DNA from: Cranoglanis bouderius
Taxonomy: Eukaryota; Chordata; Actinopteri; Siluriformes; Cranoglanididae
Direction of reading: 5' to 3'
Assembly: GCA_023630585.1 (NCBI GenBank)
Contig: CM042548.1
Coordinates: 17,089,027-17,153,026, forward strand
Length of the DNA stretch: 64,000 bases
Position 1 is the first letter of the stretch; the number at the start of each line of letters is the position of its first letter. This document shows positions 25,017-35,425 of this stretch, in pieces. Under the pieces are notes generated by a model that was not told where the DNA came from, did not search any database, and saw only the letters and a program-made list of their open reading frames with translations. Made by a program: the position numbers and the translations under genes.

Positions 25017-26100
25017 TGCACCATAAATGGCACCATAACAAATAGAAATGGTTTTCATGCTTTGACTCAAAAGGTGAATAGTTCTCTATACAGCTTCTAA
25101 AGGCAACAGACTGAAATTCGCCCCCAGCCACCAGCCGACTGAGGCCTTTATGCTTCTTCTACCCTAAACATGCTAAATTCAATCAAATTGTGATACTATT
25201 TTAATAACAGGAATGGCTGGAGGCTTAAGTAACTTTGCTTTCCTTGCACAGTGCTCCCCTGGTATCATATTTCTCAATTTCAGACGCTCCCCGTCTCCCC
25301 CTTGTTTCCCTTCTAGCTCTTTCTTTCTTTAATATTCTCAACCCCTGCAGGAAGAGTAACTGTGTTTTGCTCCATACGTTCCCCCGCTAAATCTTACCAC
25401 ATGTTTCATTCCAACATCACAGACTCGTGAGGCTGGAAGCAGCTGTGCTTACACACTCGCAGCACGCGGCCTTATCTCCCCCGTTCGATTTTGAACAATT
25501 ACACTTCAATAGAGGATATGTTAAGAGGTATTGGACAGGCGGTGCACATAAAACCAGTCAGTCAGGGAGGGAGGGAGGGAGGGTGCTAGGGAGGGAGCAT
25601 GGGAAAGATTATATGCAAAACCGTGAATATCATATTGCAGATCAGGAGATTTAGTGAGGGAGGAAAAAAACAAAAAGCTGGAAGATTGTTAAAGACAGAA
25701 ATCTAGTGGTGGGAAAAAGCATAAAATGACAAATCCAGATGGTGGAATGATATCCTGGAACTTCCTACCCAAAGACAACACAGCCACTTGTCAATTATAC
25801 GGCCATCTGAAGTAAAAGAAATGACTGCACAAGACACAAGACTGATGTACTGAAACCTTAAAAAAAAGACATTTACATACCGATTCCTACATTTGTAACA
25901 TAATGCATCTTGTGGAGATCTTGAGTTCTCACTCTCTTACTTTTCTCCTCTGCTCAGACAAGACCTGGGTTTTTGGTTTATAAAATCCTTACCACTTTTA
26001 CCCATTTATTCCACCACATTCTAATATACAATTGAAATACAATAGCAGGAGCAAATCCAATGAGAGTGATTTCGAGAGTGATATAGTTTTATATCAACAG
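23264..26100. other. No recognisable gene; simple-sequence tracts
   Basis: Contains a run of about 30 A at 24980-25010, and (GGGA)n at 25564-25584 with a potential G-quadruplex. Open frames are short and have no exon-like borders. Confidence 0.5.
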
Positions 26101-26117
26101 CAAAAAAACAAAACAAA

Positions 26118-26182
26118 CCCCCCCCCCCCCCCAAACTTTCCCCCAAAGAAAAAAACCAAAAACAAACAAAAAAAAAAACAGG
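26118..26182. repeat. C-run and A-rich simple sequence
   Basis: About 14 consecutive C near 26119-26132, followed by A-rich sequence. On the minus strand this is a G-run. Confidence 0.9.
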
Positions 26183-26320
26183 TTCAGCTATTTTCTTCAA
26201 ATATGAAAAACATCTGCACTGTTGATTCAAATGTGTAGCATTTGGCTGAAAACACTGGGTTTCCTATAATAAAATCACTGCTAATGGAAATGCCGCTGGG
26301 CAGGAATGAGACAAAGCTAC

Positions 26321-26323
<3 letters not shown>

Positions 26324-26408
<85 letters not shown>
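26324..26408. repeat. (AT)n microsatellite
   Basis: About 42 AT units in one block, the longest dinucleotide array in the window. Confidence 0.97.
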
Positions 26409-26410
<2 letters not shown>

Positions 26411-26937
26411 TTTTAAAAAATCACAGACCAATGCATGCATTATCTCTTGGGTTTGTTAAGTAAATGTAATTACAATGTTAATTTACTCTTTTTGCTCTTC
26501 CTCAAAATAATTCTACACTTACTTATTCTCAAATTCTTTCTTCATAAACAGTATGTTTTGTAACTTTTATTCCATTACTGTGTATTTTGTATATTTATTT
26601 CTGTATAAATTCTACATACACATGTTTATAGTAAGGAGTAAGAGACATGATCACTATAAAATGAATGAGTGATTTTATATAATAAGTGGCATGCTGTCAC
26701 GATATACGTACATTTTGACTATTACTATTACACTGTAAAACATTTCAGTTGGTTAAAGCTCGAAGATAACCTCAAAAAGTTATGTTTTACAAGTCAAGAC
26801 AATGGACTACTTTAGGTTTAATGAAAAATTTGAAAACTTATAAACTTGAGTTCAATATCCAAAACTTGCCATGACAGCTGGAGTTAAAGAGAAGAAACAA
26901 GTTCACATAACGTAATGGGGCTATCATGATTTATAGT

Positions 26938-26939
<2 letters not shown>

Positions 26940-26973
<34 letters not shown>

Positions 26974-26974
26974 G
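26940..26974. repeat. (ATT)n microsatellite
   Basis: About 11 trinucleotide units. Confidence 0.95.
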
Positions 26975-29550
26975 CTTACTATTTTAACATTATCATGTAA
27001 TTAGTATTTTATTTACTAATAATTTTGGCTGATGTTATAGTATAGTATCTATACTTTGCATATGTTATAGTATCTATACTTTCTATACTTTGTATGTTCA
27101 TTCAGGTCTCTTTCTGGTTTTACATGTGATGCGTTATGCGATATATATATGTAAAAATATATTATGAACTTTATATTAAGTATTTAAATATTAGAGTTAT
27201 GAAATATTATGCATTTTTGCAATTATTTGTGCAAAAATATGTTTTGTGAAAGGTGTTGCATGTTATTCATGTACACATATCTTTAAATAAATAAATAAAT
27301 ACGATAAGTTTTCTTTGCTAATACGATACTGAAACCTTGAGTATCACCTGATACCAAAACCAATCAGATAAATGCTTCCTTTAAAAACAGCTTTAACTTT
27401 TTTTTTTTTTTTTTACTGAAGAACTTGACAGTTAAACGCTTTCACACAAAAATCACTTATATTCTAAATATAATAACTACAACAAAGTATAAATATAATA
27501 AAGTAAATCCTAACTAAAGAAAACCAGTCTCTTTACATGTAAATATTTTCACTTCCAATTCCAGTTTTTGCCATCTGTTACAGGATCCGATGTACGATGT
27601 TTTCTCTGAGATCCGATCCACCATTTTGTAAAAATTCTTAAAAGGAAAAACAACCTAAAAATGATACAGCCACTTTCTGTACAATTTCTGACTAAAACAG
27701 CTCTAAAATGAGACAGAGCGCACTTTCACCTCCAATACAATAACAATCCTTTCCATCCGTCATCTACCCAATCTTCTATCATAGTGTTTTAGGAAACCAA
27801 TACCCAAGAAAAAAAGCTTGAATTACACGTTTCCCCTGCAATAAGAAGCTCGGTTTTGGCTGCAAGCCATTCTTTTACACCGGCCTCTGTGCTGGAAGCT
27901 TTGGAAATAAAACTGAGTGCACAAACATCATAAACAAGGGAACACACTGAAAATTGTTTTTATTGAACCTGACTCGGCCCTTTTTCTCACTCCGTCCACT
28001 GCCCACGGGCCGAGCGAGAGGCTCGGGTCTGATTTACTCCCTTCCTTTGTACTCTGTCAAAGCAACACAGTCACACCCACACATAACACACATACACTTT
28101 TCTCAATGTTCAAGGACAGGACAAGAGCATACTGCAACAAGCCATCAGCCATATATGACATTTCTGCATTTTCTGATACATAACCTTCATGTCTGTGTGC
28201 TGAACAATTCGAGAAGACAAAACCCTTTGGCTTTTCAGCATTTAGTGCCAGTTTTAAATCTTTTTTTGCGTAAGATTTTGAATAGAACACAAATATAAGT
28301 TCTAAGGCTAAAATAGTGCTTCAAACTTAAAATAATTTAAGACTTGGAAATAAAAGTTCTTCTTTAGTAATGCTGAAATGCTTCACACACAAAGGACATC
28401 AAATGTGACTTGGTCATTTATCAAATATATTAAAAGGTTTGGTGACTCTATTGTAAGTAAAACATACGAGAGGTTAAAAATGTTCTTATTTGTTTTATTA
28501 AACTCAAATCAGACACGTGCAAAAATTCACTACTAGAAATTCATTATTATCTAACTAGAGATTAGTTATGAGTAAAAATGAGTAATAATTACATTATTAG
28601 TTGTGATAAAGAGCAACTTTATTAAATCCTTGTTATACAAACTATTTCACATGAATTAATAACCTAAATTCACATCTTATTAGTCTCAATTCTCCATTTT
28701 AGTCCTTTAAGTTCTACGTAGCTTCAAATGACTACAGTTTATGTCTTTAAGAGCTCCTGGTGGTCGTCTTGGTGTTAGTCAGTTGACTGGGAGATGGGCT
28801 GTGAATTGTGGAAACATCAACCAACCAACCAACCAAATAAATAAATAAATAAATAAGCCATCTTAGCACACTGAAATTATTAGTTAGCTATAAAACATTA
28901 GATTAACCATAATCGTTCATAGATTAAAAATATGGATAATGTATTTATTTATTACTTAAAATGGCGTCATATGAAAATTTGACTTTTTCTAAATATCACT
29001 TATGTAAAAAGTAAACGGATTGTCCATGTGCAGGAATTCTATGAGTAAAACAGGATACAGCATTATACATGAATAAAAAATGCTCCTAATGTGTTCGTTA
29101 ATGTATTTAAAAAAAAAAAAAAATCAGGTCTATTTTTTAAATTCAGGTCCTAAACCTATAATTTCGTTAAAAAAACAAACACAAAAAACAATATAGCAAT
29201 ATTCTTGATGTACAAAAAGTAAACAAATTAGGACTGTTGCATGATGCAGCTGAGATATTAAAAAAAAAAATCTTATTTTCAATTTTAAAAATGGTGAGTC
29301 TGGGGCAAAATGATACTTTACATAATTAAGGATTTTGTGCAGATATACCACTGAGAATGGTAATCGAGAGCAACAGAAATCAGGATAATGAATCATGTTA
29401 AACTCCACTAAACGCCTCAAGTGATTTGGAAATGATTTAAATCTTATATTTTCCTAAATACAGCCTTACAGTTATTGTTCATAAGTGTGGATACGATGAA
29501 CAAAACATTATTAATTCAAGCTCAACAGTTTGCTGAACAAGGGAGTCATT
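26975..29550. other. AT-rich DNA with no supported gene
   Basis: A partial tandem repeat of TTATAGTATCTATACTTT lies near 27036-27085, a T-run at 27399-27414, and (CCAA)n followed by (ATAA)n at 28820-28855. The less AT-rich block 27830-28250 has short frames on both strands but no exon features. Confidence 0.45.
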
Positions 29551-29556
29551 TATCTT

Positions 29557-29901
29557 CAGTCCCTCCAGGAGTTTGCGATCGCAGAAATGAACGCAAAATC
29601 AAGGAAACTCCACAATATTCGGAGGAGCTTGCAATTTTTCAAAATTACCGCAGATTTAGGCCAAGGTGCGTCATTTGACATCACCACAACACGCCATGTG
29701 ACGTCATCACAGCGCACATTCAGCCAAATCCCTCTTCGAATCCGCGCATTGAACATGACTACAGCTAAAAAGTCTCATTTACCAACAAACATCACTGCGA
29801 AAGCACAAAAAACTCCACAAGCCACAGCAAAATCAAGCATTTTAGGCCACAACAAACACAAAAAGAAAAGAAAAAAACACCACGATATCCTGTACAGACT
29901 G
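29557..29901 (+). mobile_element. Non-autonomous DNA transposon (CAGTCC family), copy 1
   Basis: Bounded by CAGTCCCTCCAGGA and, at the right, TCCTGTACAGACTG, giving 14-bp imperfect terminal inverted repeats. Internal landmarks are TTGCGATCGCAGAAAT, a pair of TGACRTCA-like sites near 29677-29706, and TTACCAACAAACATCACTG. A second copy in the opposite orientation lies at 49641-49956. No transposase frame. CAG-initiated ends suggest an hAT-type element, but no 8-bp target duplication is visible, so the superfamily is open. Confidence 0.75.
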
Positions 29902-31225
29902 TCTCTTGACCTTATTATATGGGACACACATTGATTTCCAGAAAACACATCACTTTTCATTCCTAATTCAGAATATGAAAGACGTATTAAAATATTAGTG
30001 ACGTATTCAGTTTTTATCAGCTCTTAAAATCATAAACTGCAGTCACTTGATGTTACATAGAACTTAAAGGTATAACATGGACAAATAATAATAAACTAAT
30101 AAGATGTAAATTTTCATTATTAATTCGTGCTCAATAGTTTGTATAACAAAGTGTTTGCACATTATCACAACTAACAATCCCTTGTATGTTTTTCTTAAAA
30201 TCATGTTACCCAGAGGTCTAATATTTATTATTCAGCAATTGTTTTAAAACTGGTACAAATCAAATATCGGTGTAACTGTTGCTGTTTTACGCTGGTGTAA
30301 ATTAGTGTCTATTCACTGACGGCTGATGTTGCTACATGCAATTTGGAGAAATAATATTTAACTAACCACATTACACGTCATTCTTGAGTAAGAATAATAT
30401 ATGTATTAGTGCAGTGCAGGTGTCATTGAGGGTTTTTTTTTTTTTTTTTTAGTCGAGCTGGGCTTTGTGGAGTGTATTAGCGATTCCCACTTGTCACACT
30501 GACATGGATGGAGGTGCCCTACTTTATAAAAAGCAGAGACAGGACAGACGAGTTCCTAATGCCTGAGGTTACAGTGCTACCTGCCTCTCTCCTGTTCTTT
30601 CGCTCAGTCCTCTGTGTGGGTGACTGCGAGGGCAGGACCGGTGGGCTCGCCATGGTGTCCGGGAGGAGGGCCAAGGAGACAGGGCGGGCGCAAGGAATTC
30701 GTTTAGTTATCAGAAACAAATTAGATAGCTAGAGCAAATTGAAATATTGAATGAACCAAATCCACTATTAATACCAATATAAAGTTTCTTCCATAGAGCA
30801 GCCATCATTCCCTTCTCGCTCCTTGATTCTTTCACTCTCTCCCTGTATCTCTCCCACAGCGGACATGATGTGCACAGCTCACATGGCACTGCTGATGAAG
30901 TAGGCCAGTGGCGAAAAGGTACAAGGTGCAGAAACGATCCCTCGCTTCTCGGCGACTGAGTGAACTAGGACAAAGCTGGAGAAAGGTGGGAACGTGGGGA
31001 AAAAATCAGAGGTACTACAAATGTGGTGAGGGACGGAGGACTTGGGATTCATCCATATCTAACATGATTCCGAGGCAACTACGACACCATCTTCACTACG
31101 TTTTCCTCCTTTACTAAAATTGCGTATTTTTTAGGTTGGATTTTTACATATTGGTTCTACATGCTGCCCAATTTAAAATAGATTGGACAGTTCATTTTGT
31201 TATTCAGGTAACAATAATAATAATT
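29902..31225. other. Unique-looking DNA with a GC-richer block
   Basis: 30500-31100 is markedly less AT-rich than its flanks and contains two pyrimidine-AG acceptor-like sites (near 30606 and 30860). No exon is called. Confidence 0.4.
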
Positions 31226-31232
31226 ATTATTA

Positions 31233-31278
31233 ATATAGCACCTTTCATACATTTACATTGCAGCTCAAAGTGCTTTAA
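31233..31278 (+). repeat. Possible retroposon 3'-tail fragment
   Basis: ATATAGCACCTTTCATACA then GCTCAAAGTGCTTTA resembles the 3' end of common fish SINE/LINE repeats. Too short for a firm assignment. Confidence 0.35.
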
Positions 31279-31960
31279 AAAACAAGCAGAGAATGGGATT
31301 AATAGTTTTAAAAAAAAAGGCAGGAAATAAAAATATAAATCTTAGAAATGAATAAATCTTAAAAATAATGAAGCCTTGTTTGTTGTGCATTTGAGTATAC
31401 ACTGTATTAAAAATTTTAAAAAAAGATATCAGTGAGAACCAATCAGAATCCAGTTTGCCACAAACCATCGTAACACTATAATCATCTTCACCGGTACAGA
31501 GTGAGCTCACTGTGACGCTCGCTCGACCATTTCATAATGATCTCTGCGCTGTGATGCTTTTCAAGAAATTCAGCCTGTATCAGAATCTTTTAACAGGTCT
31601 GAGAATGATCTAGTTCAATTTACACATGATGGAATACTGCAGTGTGAATATCTGCTACAACTTCTAATCTATTCACTCAGATTTTGGGGTCCATTCTATC
31701 AGAGTCTCATTGCACTCGCACCTCTGTACAGCTCTCTGCCCTACAATCAGCGGCAATCAGAGGAGTCGCTTGAACGAGCAGCACTGTCAGGATTGCACCA
31801 TTACTGCCTGTCTTGAAAAGTGCTACCCTCACATGACAGGCTGGACTTCAGAAGCTTCCGCTTTTGAGTGACAGCTGGGTTTTTTTGACAGCTGCTGCAG
31901 ATTTATCAGTCAGTGAGATATTAAGTTGATGTGCCAGGAAAAGTTAGTTGTGTTTATGAC

Positions 31961-31962
<2 letters not shown>

Positions 31963-32007
<45 letters not shown>
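31963..32007. repeat. (GA)n microsatellite
   Basis: About 22 GA units. Confidence 0.96.
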
Positions 32008-32009
<2 letters not shown>

Positions 32010-32216
32010 TAGCTGTTCACCAACACTATTCACTGCTCTTTACTACAAGAATTGTTCTTTGAGCTCAGATACTTTTTAAGGTGTTCTGGAGATAATAATG
32101 TGTAATAATGTCTTACGATCGTATAGTACCATTTACATACATGCTCTGCTGATTTCTGTTCAGTAAACTAAAGATAAACACGCATAAGGATGTAAAAGAG
32201 GTTCAACATTGACACA

Positions 32217-32757
32217 CAGTACTGTGCAAAAGTTTTAGGCGCCCTATTTTTTTTTTAGTACAAACTTTATTATAGATTTTTTATTTTATGACGTCTACAT
32301 TATTGAGTCAGTACAAAAAACATTTTAGATTCCCAAACATTAGTTTTCTAGCACAAAATTAAATGTTACAGAAAAATGTTTGTATGTCATTAAAGAAAGC
32401 AGCATATTACATAAGAGACACTTTTCAGACAGTAAACACAATGAAGGCTGCTGGGTTTTGCTGCAAAAATAAGAAGCGAGTGCGAAAGTCAAAGTCTCCA
32501 GAAGAACTGTGGCTGGTTCTGCAAGATGCTCAATAAATCTTACCAGCTCATTTCCTTATAAAACTGCACTAACTGTACCAGAGACTACTATTTTTATTTT
32601 TTATTTTTATTTTTTTGTCACACCAAATATTGACTTTGTTTCATTTACTACTGTTTACTTCTCTTTACTGTATTTTATTGAATGTAGAAACATTTAATTT
32701 CATTATTTTGAAGGCATCTTTGCTCTACAGCATTTCTTTGCATGTGCCTAAAACTTA
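32217..32757 (+). mobile_element. CAGTACTG non-autonomous Tc1-related element, copy A
   Basis: Starts CAGTACTGTGCAAAAGTTTT and shares about 530 bp with the elements at 36.9 and 52.9 kb. Its right end stops at CCTAAAACTT, losing the last ~17 bp of the terminal inverted repeat, and the left flank is CA where intact copies have TA. Around 32496-32580 one frame reads SPEELWLVLQDA, a stop, then ILPAHFLIKLH, which resembles the C-terminal tail of a Tc1 transposase. This suggests the family arose by internal deletion of an autonomous Tc1-type element. Confidence 0.8.
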
Positions 32758-32854
32758 AAGTCTAGACCTTATAGTTCAGGTTCTGTTTTACACACAGAAA
32801 AGTGAAGGCTGTATTCTAATTTAATTTAATACTGAATCATCGATCAGTGTTTAC

Positions 32855-33330
32855 GCTACAGTGGGCACAGGCTCTCCGAAACTGGACATTTGGAAATTGG
32901 GACAAGACCAAGCTGTGTTTTTCCAATCATCCAACTGTCCAGATTGTGTGAGCCTGTGCCCACTGTAGCCTCAGATTCCTGTTCTTGGCTGACAGGAGTT
33001 AAACCTGATGTGGTGTTCTCTTGTTGTCCTGTCATTACAAGGTTTGGCATGTTGTGCATTCTGAGATGCTTTTCTGCTTACAACGGTTGTACAGACTGAT
33101 TATTTGAGCTAATGTAGCCTTTCTCAAAACAGTCTGGCCGTTCTCCTCTGACACAGTTTATCAACAAGGGTTTTCCATCCACAGAACTGCCACTCAGTGG
33201 ATGGTTTATTTATTTATTTATTTATTTTCTGTATAAACTTAAGAGACTGTTGTGCATGACAATCCCAGAAGATCTACAGTGTTTGAAATACTCAAACCAG
33301 CCAGTTTGTCACCAACAACCATGATACAGT
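32855..33330 (-). pseudogene. Tc1-like transposase relic, N-terminal half
   Basis: Read on the minus strand from 33330, the frames give GDKLAGLSISNTVDLLG followed by LSCTTVS, which is the N-terminal helix-turn-helix of a Tc1-type transposase. EWQFCGWKTLVDK and QRRTARLF follow, and later DWKNTAWS, the lead-in to the first catalytic Asp. The next residue is Cys, so that Asp is lost. Stops and an (ATTT)n expansion at 33207-33228 break the gene. The catalytic and C-terminal half is absent. It lies on the opposite strand to, and 34 bp from, the Tc1-like element at 33365. A perfect 20-bp inverted repeat (32855-32874 and 32950-32969) lies at its 3' end. Confidence 0.8.
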
Positions 33331-33621
33331 CTTAAATTCTGCTTAACACTTTTGGTCTTAGATACAGTGGGGGGAAAAAAGTATTTGATCCCCTGCTGAT
33401 TTTGTATGTTTGCCCGCTGACAAAGAAATGATCAGTCTATAATTTTAATGGTAGGTGTATTTTAACAGTGAGAGACAGAATAACAACAAAAAAATCCAGA
33501 AAAACGCATTTCAAAAAAGATATAAATTGATTTTCATTTTAATGAGGGAAATAAGTATTTGATCCCCTATCAGTCAGCAAGATTTATGGCTCCCAGGTGT
33601 CTTTTACACAGGTAATGAGCT

Positions 33622-33662
33622 GAGATTAGGAGCACTCTCTTAAAGGGAGTGCTCCTAATCTC
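33622..33662. repeat. 41-bp near-perfect palindrome in the transposon 5' region
   Basis: GAGATTAGGAGCACTC at 33622-33637 is exactly complementary to 33647-33662, and the 9 nt between also pair with one G-T. It lies between the left inverted repeat and the transposase start. It may be a feature of this Tc1 family or a termination hairpin. Confidence 0.9.
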
Positions 33663-33731
33663 TGTTTTATACCTGTAAAAAGACACCTGTCCACAGAAGC
33701 AATCAATCAATCAGATTCCAAACTCTCCACC

Positions 33732-34550
33732 ATGGCCAAGACCAAAGAGCTGTCCGAGGATGTCAGGGACAAGATTGTAGACCTACACAAGGCTGGAATG
33801 GGCTACAAGACCATCACCAAGCAGCTTGGTGAGAAGGTGACAACAGTTGGTGCGATTATTCGCAAATGGAAGAAACTGTCAGTCTCCCTCGGTCTGGGGC
33901 TCCATGCAAGATCTCACCTTGTGGAGTTTCAATGATCATGAGAACGGTGAGGAATCAGCCCAGAACTACATGGGAGGATCTTGTTAATGATCTCAAGGCA
34001 ACTGGGACCATAGTCACCAAGAAAACAATTGGTAACACACTAAGCCGTGAAGGACTGAAATCCTGCAGCGCCCGCAAGGTCCCCCTGCTCAAGAAAGCAC
34101 ATGTACAGGCCCGTCTGAAGTTTGCCTGAATGATTCAGAGGAGAACTGGGTGAAAGTGTTGTGGTCAGGTGTGGTCAGATCTCTTTGGCATCAACTCAAC
34201 TCGCTGTGTTTGGAGGAGGAGGAATGCTGCCTATGACCCCAAGTAATAACACCGTCCCCACCGTCAAACATGGAGGTGGGAACATTATGCTTTGGGGTGT
34301 TTTTCTGCTAAGGGGACAGGACAACTGCACCGCATCAAAGGGACGATGGACGGGGCCATGTACGTCAAATCTTGGGTGAGAACCTCCTTCCCTCAGCCAG
34401 GGCATTGAAAATGACCTTAATGACTTGGAGAGGATCTGCAAAGAGGAGTGGGACAAAATCCCTCCTGAGACGTGTGCAAACCTGGTGGCGAACTACAAGA
34501 AATGTCTGATCTCTGTGATTGCCAACAAGGGTTTTGCCACCAAGTACTAA
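33732..34550 (+). pseudogene. Tc1-like transposase, frameshifted and internally deleted
   Basis: The ATG at 33732 follows CCACC and starts MAKTKELSEDVRDKIVD, a Tc1-family N-terminus with helix-turn-helix residues GYKTITKQLG and the basic hinge IIRKWKK. A short deletion near 33870 shifts the frame. It resumes with LPRSGAPCKISP, TWEDLVNDLKATGTIV and LKSCSARKVPLLKKAHVQAR. A second small deletion at 34127 moves it to the third frame (NDSEENWVKVLWS). The first catalytic Asp, expected after VLWS, is replaced (SGVV). Further on come TVKHGGGNIMLWG and, after NLLPSARALK, a jump straight to LNDLERICKEEWDKI: about 60 codons holding the other two catalytic acids are missing. It ends NKGFATKY at 34550. 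Family proteins are ~340 residues; this copy is 819 bp and non-functional. Confidence 0.92.
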
Positions 34551-34791
34551 GTCGAAGGGGTCAAATACTTATTTCCCTCATTAAAATCCAAATCAATTTA
34601 TAACTTTTTTGAAATGTGTTTTTCTGGATTTTTTTGTTGTTATTCTGTCTCTCACTGTTAAAATACACCTACCATTAAAATCATAGACTGATCATTTCTT
34701 TGTCAGTGGGCAAACGTACAAAATCAGCAGGGGATCAAATACTTTTTTCCCCCCACTGTACAAGGTTTTACTTTTAAAAGATTGTCTAAGC

Positions 34792-35219
34792 CAGTGGTTC
34801 TCAAAGTGAAGTCTGGGGGCCTCCAGGGGGTCTGTGAAGCATAGCCACGGGGTTTGTGAATTTAAAAAAAAATGTTTATTTTTTTTAACAACAGTGCTGG
34901 AATTCACAATCCACCATGATCAAAGTTATTATATAAATCACCGAGTTGTTATAATTATTAGCCAATTTGTCTGGCCCATTGAACTGAATGGGTTTAACGC
35001 AAACCTCAATAAGTCAAAAACAATCATGTAAATAATATCAACTTAAACTTGAAAGGTTCAGGAATAAAAAGCTCTATGGCAGCCAAAACATTATTGTACA
35101 CATTTGAATAATGAGCCTAATATTTGAATAGTTGGACTACGTTCAGAAAGCATCCATGAAACCGATTTTACAGACTAAAGGGCCCCTGGCTGCAAAAAAA
35201 AAAAAAAGTTTATCCTCTG
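34792..35219 (+). mobile_element. hAT-like non-autonomous element
   Basis: Starts CAGTGGTTCTCAAAGTGAAG with GGGGGCCTCCAGGGGGTCTG following, a typical hAT-derived repeat start. It ends AAAGTTTATCCTCTG, an approximate inverted match. The flanks GTCTAAGC (34784-34791) and GTCTAGAC (35220-35227) agree at 6 of 8 positions, consistent with the 8-bp target duplication of hAT elements. No transposase remains. It begins 33 bp after the Tc1 element. Confidence 0.7.
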
Positions 35220-35227
35220 GTCTAGAC

Positions 35228-35425
35228 GCTATTGAAAAAAAACTACCCAAGAAGAACCTGGCAACCTTGGAGGCGTGAACTGCATGCAGTTAATTTCAAT
35301 AATGTGAATGGGCCATCCAGGTGTGTGCTAGGAATCTATTTAAGACAAATTTGAATTTGAAGGAAAACTTTCCCAGCAAGCTTTTAAACTCAAGTGGCAG
35401 ACTCTGAAGACGGCCCTGAGACTGT
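35228..35425 (+). repeat. Dispersed repeat, copy 1
   Basis: Shares CTGGCAACCTTGGAGGCGTG, then AACTGCATGCAG, TTTCAATAATGTGAATGG and GACGGCCCTGA with 39056-39240. The family name is not recognised. The hAT-like element just upstream appears to have inserted into or beside it, since the shared GTCTAGA lies in the hAT target site. Confidence 0.7.

Larger units (their letters stand above)
33365..34758 (+). mobile_element. Tc1/mariner element with both termini and TA duplication
   Basis: Opens CAGTGGGGGGAAAAAAGTAT and closes with the reverse complement, flanked by TA at 33363-33364 and 34759-34760. The terminal inverted repeats are roughly 200 bp (33365-33570 and 34562-34758) with an inner GAGGGAAATAAGTATTTGAT motif, the IR/DR layout of fish Tc1 elements. 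At 1394 bp it is shorter than the ~1.6 kb usual for autonomous relatives, because of a deletion inside the transposase. The well-kept ends suggest it is fairly young and might still be bound by transposase supplied elsewhere, but it cannot mobilise itself. Confidence 0.93.

Noticed and set aside
32509..32697. Conserved small protein repeated at 32.5, 38.8 and elsewhere
   Set aside because: The shared frame (starting MAGSARCSINL or MSGSARCSIKL) is a shadow of the repeated CAGTACTG element in a frame other than the transposase-like one.
33732..34129. Two separate small genes in the Tc1 element
   Set aside because: They are frame-shifted pieces of one transposase, as the conserved blocks run in order across the frame changes.
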